Positions 1-7,141 of a DNA stretch of 13,459 nucleotides are shown one piece after another. The position numbers and the translations under genes were made by a program. The notes below the pieces were generated by a model. That model was not told the origin of the DNA and made no database searches. It was given only the letters and a program-made list of their open reading frames with translations. Source of the stretch: Clostridiales bacterium (lineage in GTDB: Bacteria; Bacillota; Clostridia; Lutisporales; Lutisporaceae); the NCBI GenBank assembly GCA_012842725.1, contig DUSG01000265.1, positions 1 to 13,459 of the forward strand, in the 5' to 3' direction. Every line of letters starts with the position of its first letter. The first letter of the stretch is position 1.

Positions 1-252
1 ATAGATGAATTGACAGGCCTTATAACGGCTACAGCACTTATGAGACCCAGCAGAAGTGTGTTAGATTTGGAGGTAAAATCCGTAAAGAAAAAATGGGGAC
101 AAAAAAGCTTCGCTGCCGGTGTTGATAGGTCAATAATTGAAAAAGGCGCTGAAATGTTGGGCATGGAGCTCAGCTATATAATAGATGAAACCATAAAAGG
201 TATGAGAACAGTAGCAGAAGATATTGGTTTAAAAGGAAACATTGAGGGATAA
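1..252 (+). CDS. HD-superfamily (HDIG) hydrolase, C-terminal fragment
   Basis: This is the 3' end of a gene that begins left of the window. The frame is open from base 1 (I-D-E-L-T-G-L-I...) and stops at TAA 250-252, leaving 83 residues. The segment LTGLITATALMRPS, then VKSVKKKW and KSFAAGVDR, then EKGAEMLGMEL, matches the C-terminal part of small predicted HD-superfamily phosphohydrolases, downstream of the metal-binding HD motif. The catalytic residues lie outside the window, so activity and substrate cannot be judged. The TTG at 10 is an internal Leu codon and not a start, because the conserved reading continues upstream of it. The last six codons (K-G-N-I-E-G) double as the left arm of the terminator. 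The gene converges on livF. The family assignment is by recognition of the conserved C-terminal block and its exact cellular role is unknown. Confidence 0.75.
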   Translation: MDELTGLITATALMRPSRSVLDLEVKSVKKKWGQKSFAAGVDRSIIEKGAEMLGMELSYIIDETIKGMRTVAEDIGLKGNIEG

Positions 253-279
253 AAATATTTACCCTCAATGTTTCCTTTT
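231..279. terminator. Bidirectional intrinsic terminator between HD gene and livF
   Basis: A perfect inverted repeat has arms 231-248 (AAAAGGAAACATTGAGGG) and 262-279, about 18 bp, with an AT-rich 13-nt loop. The outermost four pairs are A/T, giving a TTTT run at the 3' side on both strands. It sits between convergent genes and can terminate both. The left arm overlaps the end of the HD coding sequence and its stop codon. Confidence 0.85.
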
Positions 280-301
280 ATATATCTCGAATATTTTATT
301 A

Positions 302-1009
302 TTATACCTTTGCTCCTAAATATGCTTCCTTCACCAATGGATTTTCAGCTATTTCTTTAGCAGGTCCTTCCATTTTGATTCTTCCCTGTTCAAGCACGTA
401 TGCCCTGTCAGCGATAGACAACGCTTTATACGCGTTTTGCTCCACCAATAAAATGGTTTTATCCATCTTTCTTATATCCAGTATGATGTCAAATACCGTT
501 TGAACCAAAAGCGGTGCAAGACCTAATGAAGGTTCATCCAAAAGCATCAATTCAGGATCGCTCATTAGTCCTCTACCCATGGCGAGCATCTGCTGTTCAC
601 CACCGCTTAGAGTGCCTGCCATTTGTTTTTGTCTTTCTTTTAGCCTTGGGAAAAGAGTATACACCTTCTCCAAATCTTCCTTAATCTTTTTGGTATCCTT
701 TCTTAAGAAAGCTCCGAGCATAAGGTTGTCTTCAACTGTTAGATTTGCAAATACTAATCTCCCTTCGGGAACATGACAAATCCCCATCTTTACAACCTTA
801 TTTGGATTTATAGGCAGCTTTTCCCCTTTATATTTTATCGTTCCTTCCTTATATTTTAAAAATCCTGATACTGCATTCAAAAGAGTTGATTTTCCTGCTC
901 CGTTTGAACCTATTATGGTTACTATTTCTCCTTTGTTTACATTCAAATTGACTCCTTTTAATGCATGAATTCCGCCATAATATACATTTAGATTCTCAAC
1001 AACTAACAT
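302..1009 (-). CDS. livF: Branched-chain amino acid ABC transporter ATP-binding protein LivF
   Basis: One of the two cytoplasmic ATPases that power the Liv (hydrophobic amino acid) importer. It is 235 aa, the normal length for LivF. Visible motifs are Walker A GSNGAGKST (residues 34-42), the LivF-type VPEGR segment after the Q-loop position (about 80-84), ABC signature LSGGEQQ (134-140), Walker B LMLLDEP (154-160), and the family-typical LLVEQNA in the H-loop region (187-193). The ATG at 1009 follows a purine-rich GGAGGGG formed by the end of livG, and only 3 nt separate the two genes, so translation is probably coupled. It is the last gene of livKHMGF and is followed by the bidirectional terminator. 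The LivF rather than LivG assignment rests on VPEGR/VEQNA and on length. Confidence 0.95.
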   Translation of the reverse strand: MLVVENLNVYYGGIHALKGVNLNVNKGEIVTIIGSNGAGKSTLLNAVSGFLKYKEGTIKYKGEKLPINPNKVVKMGICHVPEGRLVFANLTVEDNLMLGAFLRKDTKKIKEDLEKVYTLFPRLKERQKQMAGTLSGGEQQMLAMGRGLMSDPELMLLDEPSLGLAPLLVQTVFDIILDIRKMDKTILLVEQNAYKALSIADRAYVLEQGRIKMEGPAKEIAENPLVKEAYLGAKV

Positions 1010-1012
1010 ATC

Positions 1013-1777
1013 CTACCCCTCCACTCCTAAGTATGCTTCAATAACCTTTGGATTGTTCTGTATCTCTTGAGGGGTACCTTCAGCAAGCTTGCAACCGAAA
1101 TTAAGCACCATTATCTTTTCACATATTCCCATTATCAAGTCCATATGATGGTCAATTATCAAAACAGTCAGATTGAATTTCTCTCTTATGTCTGCTATTA
1201 GTGCCATCAATTGAACCGTTTCATCCGGATTCATGCCAGCTGCAGGCTCATCAAGAAGCAATAATTCGGGATTTAAGGCCAAGGCTCTCGCTATTTCCAG
1301 CCTTCTTTGAAGTCCATAAGGAAGATTGTTTGCAATCATATCTTTCCTGTCATGAAGCCCCATTATTTCAAGCAAGTTATCAGCCTTTTCTTTCAGTTCT
1401 TTTTCCTGTTTCCTGCATTTCGGAGTTCTTAATACAGATTCCAAAAGATTGTAATTGGCATTTGCATGGCAGGCGGTCAAAACATTTTCATAAACAGTCA
1501 GTTTCTTAAATAATCTTATATTTTGGAAAGTTCTTGTTATACCGCTTTCAGCAATCTTATAAGGCTCCATGTTTGTTATATCCTGGCCTTTGAAAATTAT
1601 CTTTCCACCGGTGACTTTGTATACACCCGTAATTAGGTTGAATATTGTAGTCTTTCCTGCACCGTTTGGACCTATCAGACCGCTTATACTATCCTTTGGA
1701 ACTTCAAAGTCCACATTTCCTACGGCAGTGAGACCTCCAAAGGTTTTCGTAAGATTTTTCAGTTCCAAGATATTCAT
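1013..1777 (-). CDS. livG: Branched-chain amino acid ABC transporter ATP-binding protein LivG
   Basis: Second ATPase subunit of the Liv importer, 254 aa, normal for LivG. Motifs: Walker A GPNGAGKT (36-43), Q-loop TFQNIRLF (83-90), a LivG-style signature LPYGLQRRLEIARAL (152-166) in place of LSGGQ, Walker B LLLLDEP (172-178), and an H-loop reading IDHHMD with the switch His at about 210, where LivG usually has EHDM. The ATG at 1777 overlaps the livM stop codon in an ATGA arrangement (4 nt) and is preceded by a strong GAAGGAGG. It is expected to pair with LivF beneath the LivH/LivM membrane dimer. All catalytic residues appear intact. Confidence 0.95.
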   Translation of the reverse strand: MNILELKNLTKTFGGLTAVGNVDFEVPKDSISGLIGPNGAGKTTIFNLITGVYKVTGGKIIFKGQDITNMEPYKIAESGITRTFQNIRLFKKLTVYENVLTACHANANYNLLESVLRTPKCRKQEKELKEKADNLLEIMGLHDRKDMIANNLPYGLQRRLEIARALALNPELLLLDEPAAGMNPDETVQLMALIADIREKFNLTVLIIDHHMDLIMGICEKIMVLNFGCKLAEGTPQEIQNNPKVIEAYLGVEG

Positions 1778-2676
1778 ACCGTCTTTCCTCCTTCCATTTG
1801 ATTTGGAAGGTCTTTATTCCTATTCTTAATTCTTGTTATAAGCTTTTTCATGCTTGAAGGAGTGAACTCATATCCTCCCATCAATCCACTAGGTCTGGTT
1901 ATCATGATTATAACAACGGAAAGTCCATAGATAACCAAACGCCAATCGGCAAAAGCTCTCAATATCTCAGGCAATGATGTGAGAACCAAAGCCCCTAGGA
2001 CACTTCCCGATATGCTGCCTAAACCGCCAAAAATTACTATTATTGTCAGCTCTGTCGATTTGACAAGGCTAAACATCTTCGGTGCAAGGAAAGTCATATA
2101 ATGAGCCATAAGCCCACCTGCAACACCGGCATAAGCAGCACTTATCATCAGGGAAATTAGCTTATGTTTAAATACATTGATACCTACTATCTGAGAAGCA
2201 AGCTCTTCTTCCCTTACCGCTATCATATTCCTTCCATGCTTTGACCTTACTAAGTTTGCCAGGATAACAATGGCTATAATATTTAAAATGATTACATTAA
2301 AAATATTTGTATAATGTGGTATTCCAGGCCAACCTCTTGCTCCACCAAAGTATTGGACATTATCAAAAATAAGCCTGATGGCTTCCCCAAATCCCAGCGT
2401 AGCTATGCAGAAATAGTCTCCTTTAAGTTTCAATGTAAGCCTACCGATGACAGAGCTCACTAAAGATGCTGCTAATCCTCCAATCAGGAGGGCAGGTATA
2501 AAAGGTAAACCAAATTTGACTGTCATCATAGCTGATGTATAACCGCCTATAGCCATGAATCCTGCATGTCCAAAAGAAAACATTCCTGTAAATCCTGTCA
2601 ATAGGGATAAGCCTAAGACAGCCATCAAGTTAATGCCTGCAAGAGTCAATATACCGGAAATATAATTTAAATCCAT
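1774..2676 (-). CDS. livM: Branched-chain amino acid ABC transporter permease LivM
   Basis: Membrane permease subunit, 300 aa, strongly hydrophobic with about eight predicted membrane segments. The N-terminal block SLLTGFTGMFSFGHAGFMAI (24-43) is characteristic of LivM, and the cytoplasmic coupling segment carries IVIFGGLGSISGSVLGA (213-229), the EAA-like loop of this family. The C-terminus ends in a basic cytoplasmic tail (about 275-300) of moderate length. It forms a heterodimer with LivH. The ATG at 2676 lies 7 nt after a run of nine G residues that must act as, or overlap, its ribosome binding site. The 3' end overlaps livG by 4 nt. Assignment is secure at family level; the transported substrate is not read from this subunit. 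Confidence 0.94.
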   Translation of the reverse strand: MDLNYISGILTLAGINLMAVLGLSLLTGFTGMFSFGHAGFMAIGGYTSAMMTVKFGLPFIPALLIGGLAASLVSSVIGRLTLKLKGDYFCIATLGFGEAIRLIFDNVQYFGGARGWPGIPHYTNIFNVIILNIIAIVILANLVRSKHGRNMIAVREEELASQIVGINVFKHKLISLMISAAYAGVAGGLMAHYMTFLAPKMFSLVKSTELTIIVIFGGLGSISGSVLGALVLTSLPEILRAFADWRLVIYGLSVVIIMITRPSGLMGGYEFTPSSMKKLITRIKNRNKDLPNQMEGGKTV

Positions 2677-2683
2677 AACCTGT

Positions 2684-2692
2684 CCCCCCCCC
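2684..2692 (-). promoter_or_regulatory. G9 homopolymer tract forming the livM ribosome binding site
   Basis: On the coding strand the 18-nt livH-livM gap contains AA followed by nine consecutive G and then ACAGGTT before the livM ATG. No other Shine-Dalgarno-like sequence lies at a suitable distance except a short AGG 2 nt before the ATG, which is too close. The tract is therefore the likely ribosome binding site. A nine-base G run is out of keeping with this low-GC DNA and is a potential slippage site that would alter RBS strength or spacing. Confidence 0.6.
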
Positions 2693-2694
2693 TT

Positions 2695-3573
2695 CTATGC
2701 TTTATCCTCTGTTACTTTGCCCATCAAGCCCCGAGGTCTGAATATCAAAACGACAACGAGCAGAACAAAGGCAATTAAATCTCTGTATTGGGAGGAAAAA
2801 TATCCTGCTGTAATAGTTTCTATAACTCCTAATAGAATAGAACCTATAACAGCTCCCGGCAAACTTCCCAGACCTCCGAATACCGCAGCAATAAATGATT
2901 TATTTGTTATTATACCTATCTGGGGATAGACGGTATATTTCATGCCGAATAATACTCCTGCAATTCCTGCAAAAAATCCACCAAGGGCAAAAACAATTAT
3001 TATTACCAAATCCGTATTAATACCCATCAATGCGCTGGCCTTTATATTATAGGCTGTAGCTTGAATAGCTTTGCCCATCTTTGTATGATCAATAAAAAAT
3101 ACCAATAATGCCAAACATACAGCCGAAATGATAAACATAGCCAGATCCAACCTACCAATGGAAACGCTTCCAATCTGTATAGGAGTCCTGGACAGTACCT
3201 CAGGATACGTTCTGAATGTAGGGCCAATAGTGGCTATTACCATATTTTCCAGGAAAATAGACGTACCCATTGCAGAAATAATAAAGTATAAAAACGGAGC
3301 CTTTCTTTCTCTTAACGGTTTATACGCGCCTCTTTCAATAATTACTGCCAACAGGCAGGTTGTTAACGCTGCTCCAATAAAAGCTACCGGAAAAGGTAAC
3401 CCTGCCCCTGTCAGATAATAATATCCAAAGTAGGCTCCCAGCATTATTACGCCGCCATGAGCAAAGTTACTGAAATTCATTATGCTGTAAACCAATGAAT
3501 AACCAACTGCCATTAGTGCATAAACACTGCCTATCGACAAACCGTTGATTAGCTGCTGTAAAAACTGTGTCAT
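2695..3573 (-). CDS. livH: Branched-chain amino acid ABC transporter permease LivH
   Basis: Membrane permease subunit, 292 aa, the usual LivH length, with about eight hydrophobic helices. The diagnostic N-terminus is NGLSIGSVYALMAVGYSLVY (10-29) followed by NFSNFAHGGVIMLGAY (33-48). The coupling-loop motif VFGGLGSLPGAVIGSILLG is at 231-249, and the C-terminus carries the family-typical RPRGLMGK (279-286). The ATG at 3573 is preceded by AAGGGGTGA. It lies 75 nt downstream of livK, with a stable hairpin in that gap, and 18 nt upstream of livM. Together with LivM it should form the translocation pore for the amino acid delivered by LivK. Confidence 0.95.
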   Translation of the reverse strand: MTQFLQQLINGLSIGSVYALMAVGYSLVYSIMNFSNFAHGGVIMLGAYFGYYYLTGAGLPFPVAFIGAALTTCLLAVIIERGAYKPLRERKAPFLYFIISAMGTSIFLENMVIATIGPTFRTYPEVLSRTPIQIGSVSIGRLDLAMFIISAVCLALLVFFIDHTKMGKAIQATAYNIKASALMGINTDLVIIIVFALGGFFAGIAGVLFGMKYTVYPQIGIITNKSFIAAVFGGLGSLPGAVIGSILLGVIETITAGYFSSQYRDLIAFVLLVVVLIFRPRGLMGKVTEDKA

Positions 3574-3598
3574 CCCTTCACCCCTTACTATTTAAATA

Positions 3599-3629
3599 GC
3601 ATAAAAGGAGAGATACTCTCCTTTTATGC
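3599..3629 (-). terminator. Intercistronic hairpin between livK and livH (partial terminator or stabiliser)
   Basis: A perfect 14-bp inverted repeat, arms 3599-3612 and 3616-3629 (GCATAAAAGGAGAG and its complement), closes a 3-nt loop. It lies just after the livK stop on the transcribed strand. Downstream sequence is AT-rich (TATTTAAATAG) but has no clean U tract, so read-through into livH is likely. Such hairpins are common after the binding-protein gene of ABC operons and let it be expressed in excess over the membrane subunits. Confidence 0.7.
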
Positions 3630-3648
3630 AGTATATTAAAAGATTGTT

Positions 3649-4845
3649 TTAGTCAAGTTGTGCAGAATACTTCTGCTGGAATACATATTTGTCTCCTTCT
3701 ATCTTAACTATTGCTGCTTCCTTACCTTCTGGGTTATGAGTATCTTTTCCTATCTTTATCCTTCCTGTAACACCTTGAACATCTGCTGTTTCAAGAGCCT
3801 CGGTTATCTTTACAGGATCGGCAACTCCCGCTCTTTCTATAGCGTCAATCAACAATACAACTGCATCATGAGCCAGATAACCGTTTAACTCCAGCTCTTT
3901 GCCATATTTATTTCTATATCTGTTCTTGAGATCCTGAACATCTGGGTCATCATAATCTACATGGTTTACGATATAGGTACCCTGTACTGCATCCTTTGCC
4001 ATTGTGAACAACTGTTCAGATGGTAAACCATCTCCTCCCATTAGAGGTACGGTTATTCCCAATTCTCTAGCCTGATTTGCTATAAGTGCTGCTTCTTTAA
4101 AGAATATAGGAAGGAACAGCACATCAGGATTTGCTTCTTTTATTTTGCTCAACTGAGGTCTGAAATCAACGTCACCGAATTTGAATGCTTCTTTGGCAAC
4201 AATTGTACCGCCTTTAGCAACAAAATATTGCTCAAAGAATTCTGTGAGTCCTTGAGAATAGTCATCGGCCACGTCATATAAAATTGCAGCCTTTCTGAAA
4301 CCTAACACATCATAACCATATCCTGCGGCAACAGCTCCCTGATATGGATCGATGAAGCATACTCTGAAGTTAAAAGGTTTAACTTTACCATCTTGAACAG
4401 TAACTTTTGGATTAGTAGCAACTGTTGCGATATCCGGTACTTTTGCCTCTTCCAATACAGGAGCTATCGGTATAGCGCTACCGCTGGCATTAGGTCCTAT
4501 GATTGCAACAACTTTATCCTGGCCTGTAAGTCTTTTGGCAACATTTACAGCTTCTTGAGGATCACCTTTGGTATCATAACCAATTACCTCGAGTTTCTTT
4601 CCTCCTAAAACTCCGCCTTTTGCATTGATTTCTTCAAAAAGCATTTTTACAGTATTTAACTCGCACTGTCCCCAAACAGCCTGATCTCCTGTGAGAGAAC
4701 CCATCCAGCCTACCTTGATTACATCTTCTTCAGCTGTTGTTTCTCCCCCTCCTTGTTGCTCAGTTGCCGGTTTTGAACACCCTGATAGAGCTAAAGTAAG
4801 AATCATCAAGCAAATCAACAATAATGCCAATGATTTTTTCAACAT
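3649..4845 (-). CDS. livK: Branched-chain amino acid ABC transporter substrate-binding lipoprotein LivK
   Basis: Extracellular, membrane-anchored binding protein of the Liv importer, 398 aa. Residues 1-22 are a lipoprotein signal peptide (basic MLKK, hydrophobic core) ending in the lipobox LSGC with acylated Cys23, followed by a flexible Gly/Glu/Thr-rich linker (about 24-41). The mature domain starts at IKVGWMGSLTGD and shows the Leu/Ile/Val-binding protein fold markers: FEEINAKGG, IGPNASGSA in the first lobe, ILYDVADDYSQG at the hinge side, and GYLAHDAVVLLIDAIERAG near the C-terminus. The ATG at 4845 has a GGGAGGG ribosome binding site. It is the first gene of livKHMGF. The ligand is inferred to be an amino acid, but this family also includes amide and aromatic-acid binders, so leucine/isoleucine/valine specificity is not proven. 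Confidence 0.93.
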   Translation of the reverse strand: MLKKSLALLLICLMILTLALSGCSKPATEQQGGGETTAEEDVIKVGWMGSLTGDQAVWGQCELNTVKMLFEEINAKGGVLGGKKLEVIGYDTKGDPQEAVNVAKRLTGQDKVVAIIGPNASGSAIPIAPVLEEAKVPDIATVATNPKVTVQDGKVKPFNFRVCFIDPYQGAVAAGYGYDVLGFRKAAILYDVADDYSQGLTEFFEQYFVAKGGTIVAKEAFKFGDVDFRPQLSKIKEANPDVLFLPIFFKEAALIANQARELGITVPLMGGDGLPSEQLFTMAKDAVQGTYIVNHVDYDDPDVQDLKNRYRNKYGKELELNGYLAHDAVVLLIDAIERAGVADPVKITEALETADVQGVTGRIKIGKDTHNPEGKEAAIVKIEGDKYVFQQKYSAQLD

Positions 4846-4873
4846 CTCTATATCCCTCCCTTTATTTTTAAAG

Positions 4874-4890
4874 AAAGCCTTTAAGGCTTT
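4874..4890. repeat. Palindrome in the livK leader/promoter region
   Basis: AAAGCCTT and AAGGCTTT are exact complements separated by one base. As RNA on the minus strand this can form a 6-bp stem with a 5-nt loop at or near the 5' end of a livK transcript. It could be an operator, a 5' stabilising hairpin, or a weak terminator for the upstream regulator gene; the tail after it (CTTTAAAAAT) is a poor U tract. The sequence does not decide between these. Confidence 0.45.
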
Positions 4891-4894
4891 ATTA

Positions 4895-4925
4895 ACTATA
4901 TTACTGAATATTCAAAAAACTTCAA
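4895..4925 (-). promoter_or_regulatory. Candidate livK promoter (weak core)
   Basis: On the minus strand TATAGT (4895-4900) or the overlapping TAATAT (4898-4903) is a possible -10 box. The only -35-like hexamer is TTGAAG (4920-4925), at spacing 19 or 16 respectively. The core is poor, as expected for an activator-dependent promoter, and the -35 region lies inside the TTTTGA repeats. livK could instead, or in addition, be reached by read-through from the regulator genes 106 nt upstream. Confidence 0.4.
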
Positions 4926-4950
4926 AAAAGCTCACAATCTTTCAAAAATT
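4911..4950 (-). repeat. Helically phased TTTTGA repeats upstream of livK, candidate response-regulator site
   Basis: Read on the minus strand, 10-nt units begin at 4950 (AATTTTTGAA), 4940 (AGATTGTGAG, degenerate), 4930 (CTTTTTTGAA) and 4920 (GTTTTTTGAA). The last two give TTTTGA-N4-TTTTGA. From memory, the B. subtilis GlnL site upstream of glsA-glnT is the direct repeat TTTTGT-N4-TTTTGT, with the same 10-bp period. A GlnL/YcbB-type regulator is encoded immediately upstream. The repeat is seen directly; its role as the binding site of that regulator is inference. Confidence 0.55.
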
Positions 4951-4951
4951 T

Positions 4952-5791
4952 TTAATATTCTTTTTCCGATAGCAGAAGCAAACCTTCAATAAACTTTCCT
5001 AAATTCACTTTTCCTCCGCTATTCCTTCTACCCCTGATGTAATCCATCTCAGCCTTTACATTCTCAAAATCAAACAATGTATTTGAATACCTTTGGAAAT
5101 AATCATTTCCGTAATCTTCAAGACCTGTGTTGGCAAGATTTCTTAACCCCTCTTTAATGGCTCTCCTCATCCTTTGTCTTACAGTCTTTGAACTATCTTT
5201 CAAGTACTTGCATATTTCATCCATGGAACATTCATTGAAGGATTTATTGTTATTTATCAAATATACACAAGTGTTTATTATGTCGTTTGTTCCTTTTTCC
5301 CCCAGCATTCCCAACATGCTGAGTATATATTTTATCTCTTTTATTCTGTCCGGCTTTTCTACATTCTCTAATCTTTTGTCAACATTGGTAAATATTTTTC
5401 TTATATTGTTCAGCATCTGCTCCATCTTGATTTTTTCAGCCACTTTATTGGCAACTTTTTCTACTTCAATTTTATTCAAAGGCTTGCTTATAAAGAACTC
5501 AATACCTGCCTTATAGGATTCTGTTATAAGCTCGCTGTCGGTAACCTGGGAAACCATTATAAAATTAATGTTGGGTCTCAGCTGTTTTATCTCTCTTACC
5601 AAAGAATTTCCATCCAATTTGGGCATTAAGAGGTCCACCAGGACAATATCAGGATTAGTAGCAATAATCTCCTTATATGCTGCTTCACCGTCATTGCTGA
5701 ATCCCACTATTTCACCCAAGTTATTATCCTCTATTATATTGCTTAGGATTTTTACTATATTTATATCATCATCAACAATATAATATTTCAT
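4952..5791 (-). CDS. Response regulator, receiver plus YcbB domain (GlnL-like)
   Basis: Cytoplasmic two-component response regulator, 279 aa. The receiver domain (about 1-120) has the acidic pocket D7-D9, phosphoacceptor Asp53 in LVDLLMPKLDG, Ser81 at the Thr/Ser switch position and Lys103 in FFISKP. A short coiled linker (about 118-150) leads to a C-terminal region (about 150-275) with KYILSMLGMLGEKGTNDII, then SMDEICKYL and SKTVRQRMRRAI, which reads as the YcbB-type DNA-binding domain of B. subtilis GlnL, the glutamine-responsive regulator of glsA-glnT. The ATG at 5791 has AGGAGAG upstream and lies inside the end of the kinase gene (20-nt overlap). The next gene downstream on the same strand is livK, whose upstream DNA carries phased TTTTGA repeats. 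Family assignment is good; control of liv genes is inferred. Confidence 0.88.
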   Translation of the reverse strand: MKYYIVDDDINIVKILSNIIEDNNLGEIVGFSNDGEAAYKEIIATNPDIVLVDLLMPKLDGNSLVREIKQLRPNINFIMVSQVTDSELITESYKAGIEFFISKPLNKIEVEKVANKVAEKIKMEQMLNNIRKIFTNVDKRLENVEKPDRIKEIKYILSMLGMLGEKGTNDIINTCVYLINNNKSFNECSMDEICKYLKDSSKTVRQRMRRAIKEGLRNLANTGLEDYGNDYFQRYSNTLFDFENVKAEMDYIRGRRNSGGKVNLGKFIEGLLLLSEKEY

Positions 5792-7055
5792 CGTTCTCTC
5801 CTCTAAAAACGCTTTTTGGAATGGTAACAGTAAAACTTGTCCCCTTGTTGACTTCGGATTGTACGGTTATGCTTCCGTCAAAAATGCTATTGGTCAAATC
5901 CTTTACTATAGCAAGTCCTAAACCTCTACCTATGTTCCCTGTGCTTTCATCAAACTTGGTTGAAAAACCCGGATTGAATATATATTCTAAGTTTCCCGGT
6001 TTGATTCCCTCTCCATTATCTACAACCGTAAATATATAGTCATCTCTGCTTTCAAATATATTCAGCTTTATAAACCCTTTTTTTCGTTTCTCTAAAGCTT
6101 CTATTGAATTGCTTATGAGATTTCTTAGCATGGACATAAGATAATAATGCTCTTCTACTTCAAAATCAACCTTGGTATCGAAATATGTTTCAATATCCAA
6201 TTTATTTGACCTTATATAATCTTTAGTGTCCATTTCCAATATGCTAATTATATCTCTGATGCTCATGCTGGTTTCATCCGTTTTGTCTTTCGATATTTCT
6301 TCCAAACCGCTGATTAATCTCAAATATCCTTTTTTAATCTCATGCACATCTTTTGATATCTCCAATGCCAGATGCTTTAATTCTTCCGGATAGTTATTAT
6401 CGGATATTAGTTTATATGTGTAGTAGGTTTTTTTCATGACATTTTCTATATCTTTGATATTTTTTCGCATAAAGTAAATTTCACTTTTGAAACTGGAAGT
6501 CAGCATGAGAAGCCTTCTGTATCTTTCTTCATGTTCTATCTTGTCCAATAGGACTCTGTAATGTTTTATGGATATAATAACTCCAACTGCTATAAAAGCC
6601 CTGATGGCTGCGATAACCATAAGATGCTTGACTATATCCACGTTCATGCCTATTATTTTAGTCCTTATGCTCATTTCAACCATGTTGGATAAAAAATCGC
6701 AGAAGAAAACTGTTACAGCAAATCTCTTAATATCATCTTTAGCTGCTTTGTAATACATTAAATAATATAAAATTCCGTATGCAAAATAGAAAGAAATATC
6801 GGGCCCCACCAAAATCCATGTAGTCATCAAATCTCTAATTTGCAAATATTCAATGATTCCCCTGTATAGAGGAGATATAATACCTGTGGTAAAACAAACA
6901 ATTATAGGATTTAGTTCCACATAATTATACAAAAATATCGGTAGCAAAATTACTGAAAGCGTTATTATAAAACCCGGTACATAATATCTTAGGTTAAACT
7001 GAGATGCCAAAGCTATACATGCCGCAATAAGAAAGGTATGTTTAACTTTATTCAT
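5772..7055 (-). CDS. Sensor histidine kinase, GlnK/YcbA-like
   Basis: Membrane sensor kinase, 427 aa from the ATG at 7055. That start is chosen because AAAGGTGA precedes it, whereas the ATG 21 nt upstream (7076) has no ribosome binding site. Residues 1-165 contain about five or six hydrophobic segments and no large extracellular domain, so the signal is probably sensed in or near the membrane. A coiled segment (about 170-215) precedes a likely H-box, DVHEIKKGYLRLISG, with candidate phosphoacceptor His238. The ATPase domain has N-box LRNLISNSIEAL (about 312-323), G1 DNGEGI (346-351), F-box NPGFSTK (about 361-367) and G2 GRGLGLAIV (376-384). It partners the response regulator it overlaps by 20 nt. 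Relatives in this family respond to glutamine or nitrogen supply; the ligand here is unknown. Confidence 0.88.
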   Translation of the reverse strand: MNKVKHTFLIAACIALASQFNLRYYVPGFIITLSVILLPIFLYNYVELNPIIVCFTTGIISPLYRGIIEYLQIRDLMTTWILVGPDISFYFAYGILYYLMYYKAAKDDIKRFAVTVFFCDFLSNMVEMSIRTKIIGMNVDIVKHLMVIAAIRAFIAVGVIISIKHYRVLLDKIEHEERYRRLLMLTSSFKSEIYFMRKNIKDIENVMKKTYYTYKLISDNNYPEELKHLALEISKDVHEIKKGYLRLISGLEEISKDKTDETSMSIRDIISILEMDTKDYIRSNKLDIETYFDTKVDFEVEEHYYLMSMLRNLISNSIEALEKRKKGFIKLNIFESRDDYIFTVVDNGEGIKPGNLEYIFNPGFSTKFDESTGNIGRGLGLAIVKDLTNSIFDGSITVQSEVNKGTSFTVTIPKSVFRGENDEILYC

Positions 7056-7111
7056 AGATTCACCTTTATTTAACATATCAGGGTAAAATCTTTGCTTATA
7101 TCATCAATCAA

Positions 7112-7117
7112 ATTATA
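7112..7117 (-). promoter_or_regulatory. Candidate -10 box for the kinase-regulator operon
   Basis: TATAAT on the minus strand lies about 57 nt upstream of the chosen sensor kinase start. The -35 position (TTTTAT, spacing 17) is weak. Exact TATAAT matches are common in DNA this AT-rich, so support is limited. Confidence 0.35.
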
Positions 7118-7141
7118 TATGATAAATATAGCATATAAAAT

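Noticed and set aside
1201..1509. Plus-strand open frame of 102 codons inside livG
   Set aside because: It is antisense to a gene with intact ABC motifs and has no recognisable domain; it is a shadow frame. The same applies to the other antisense frames within liv, kinase, HAAS and malic enzyme genes.
7056..7076. Longer sensor kinase start adding seven residues (MLNKGES)
   Set aside because: No ribosome binding site precedes ATG 7076, while AAAGGTGA precedes ATG 7055.
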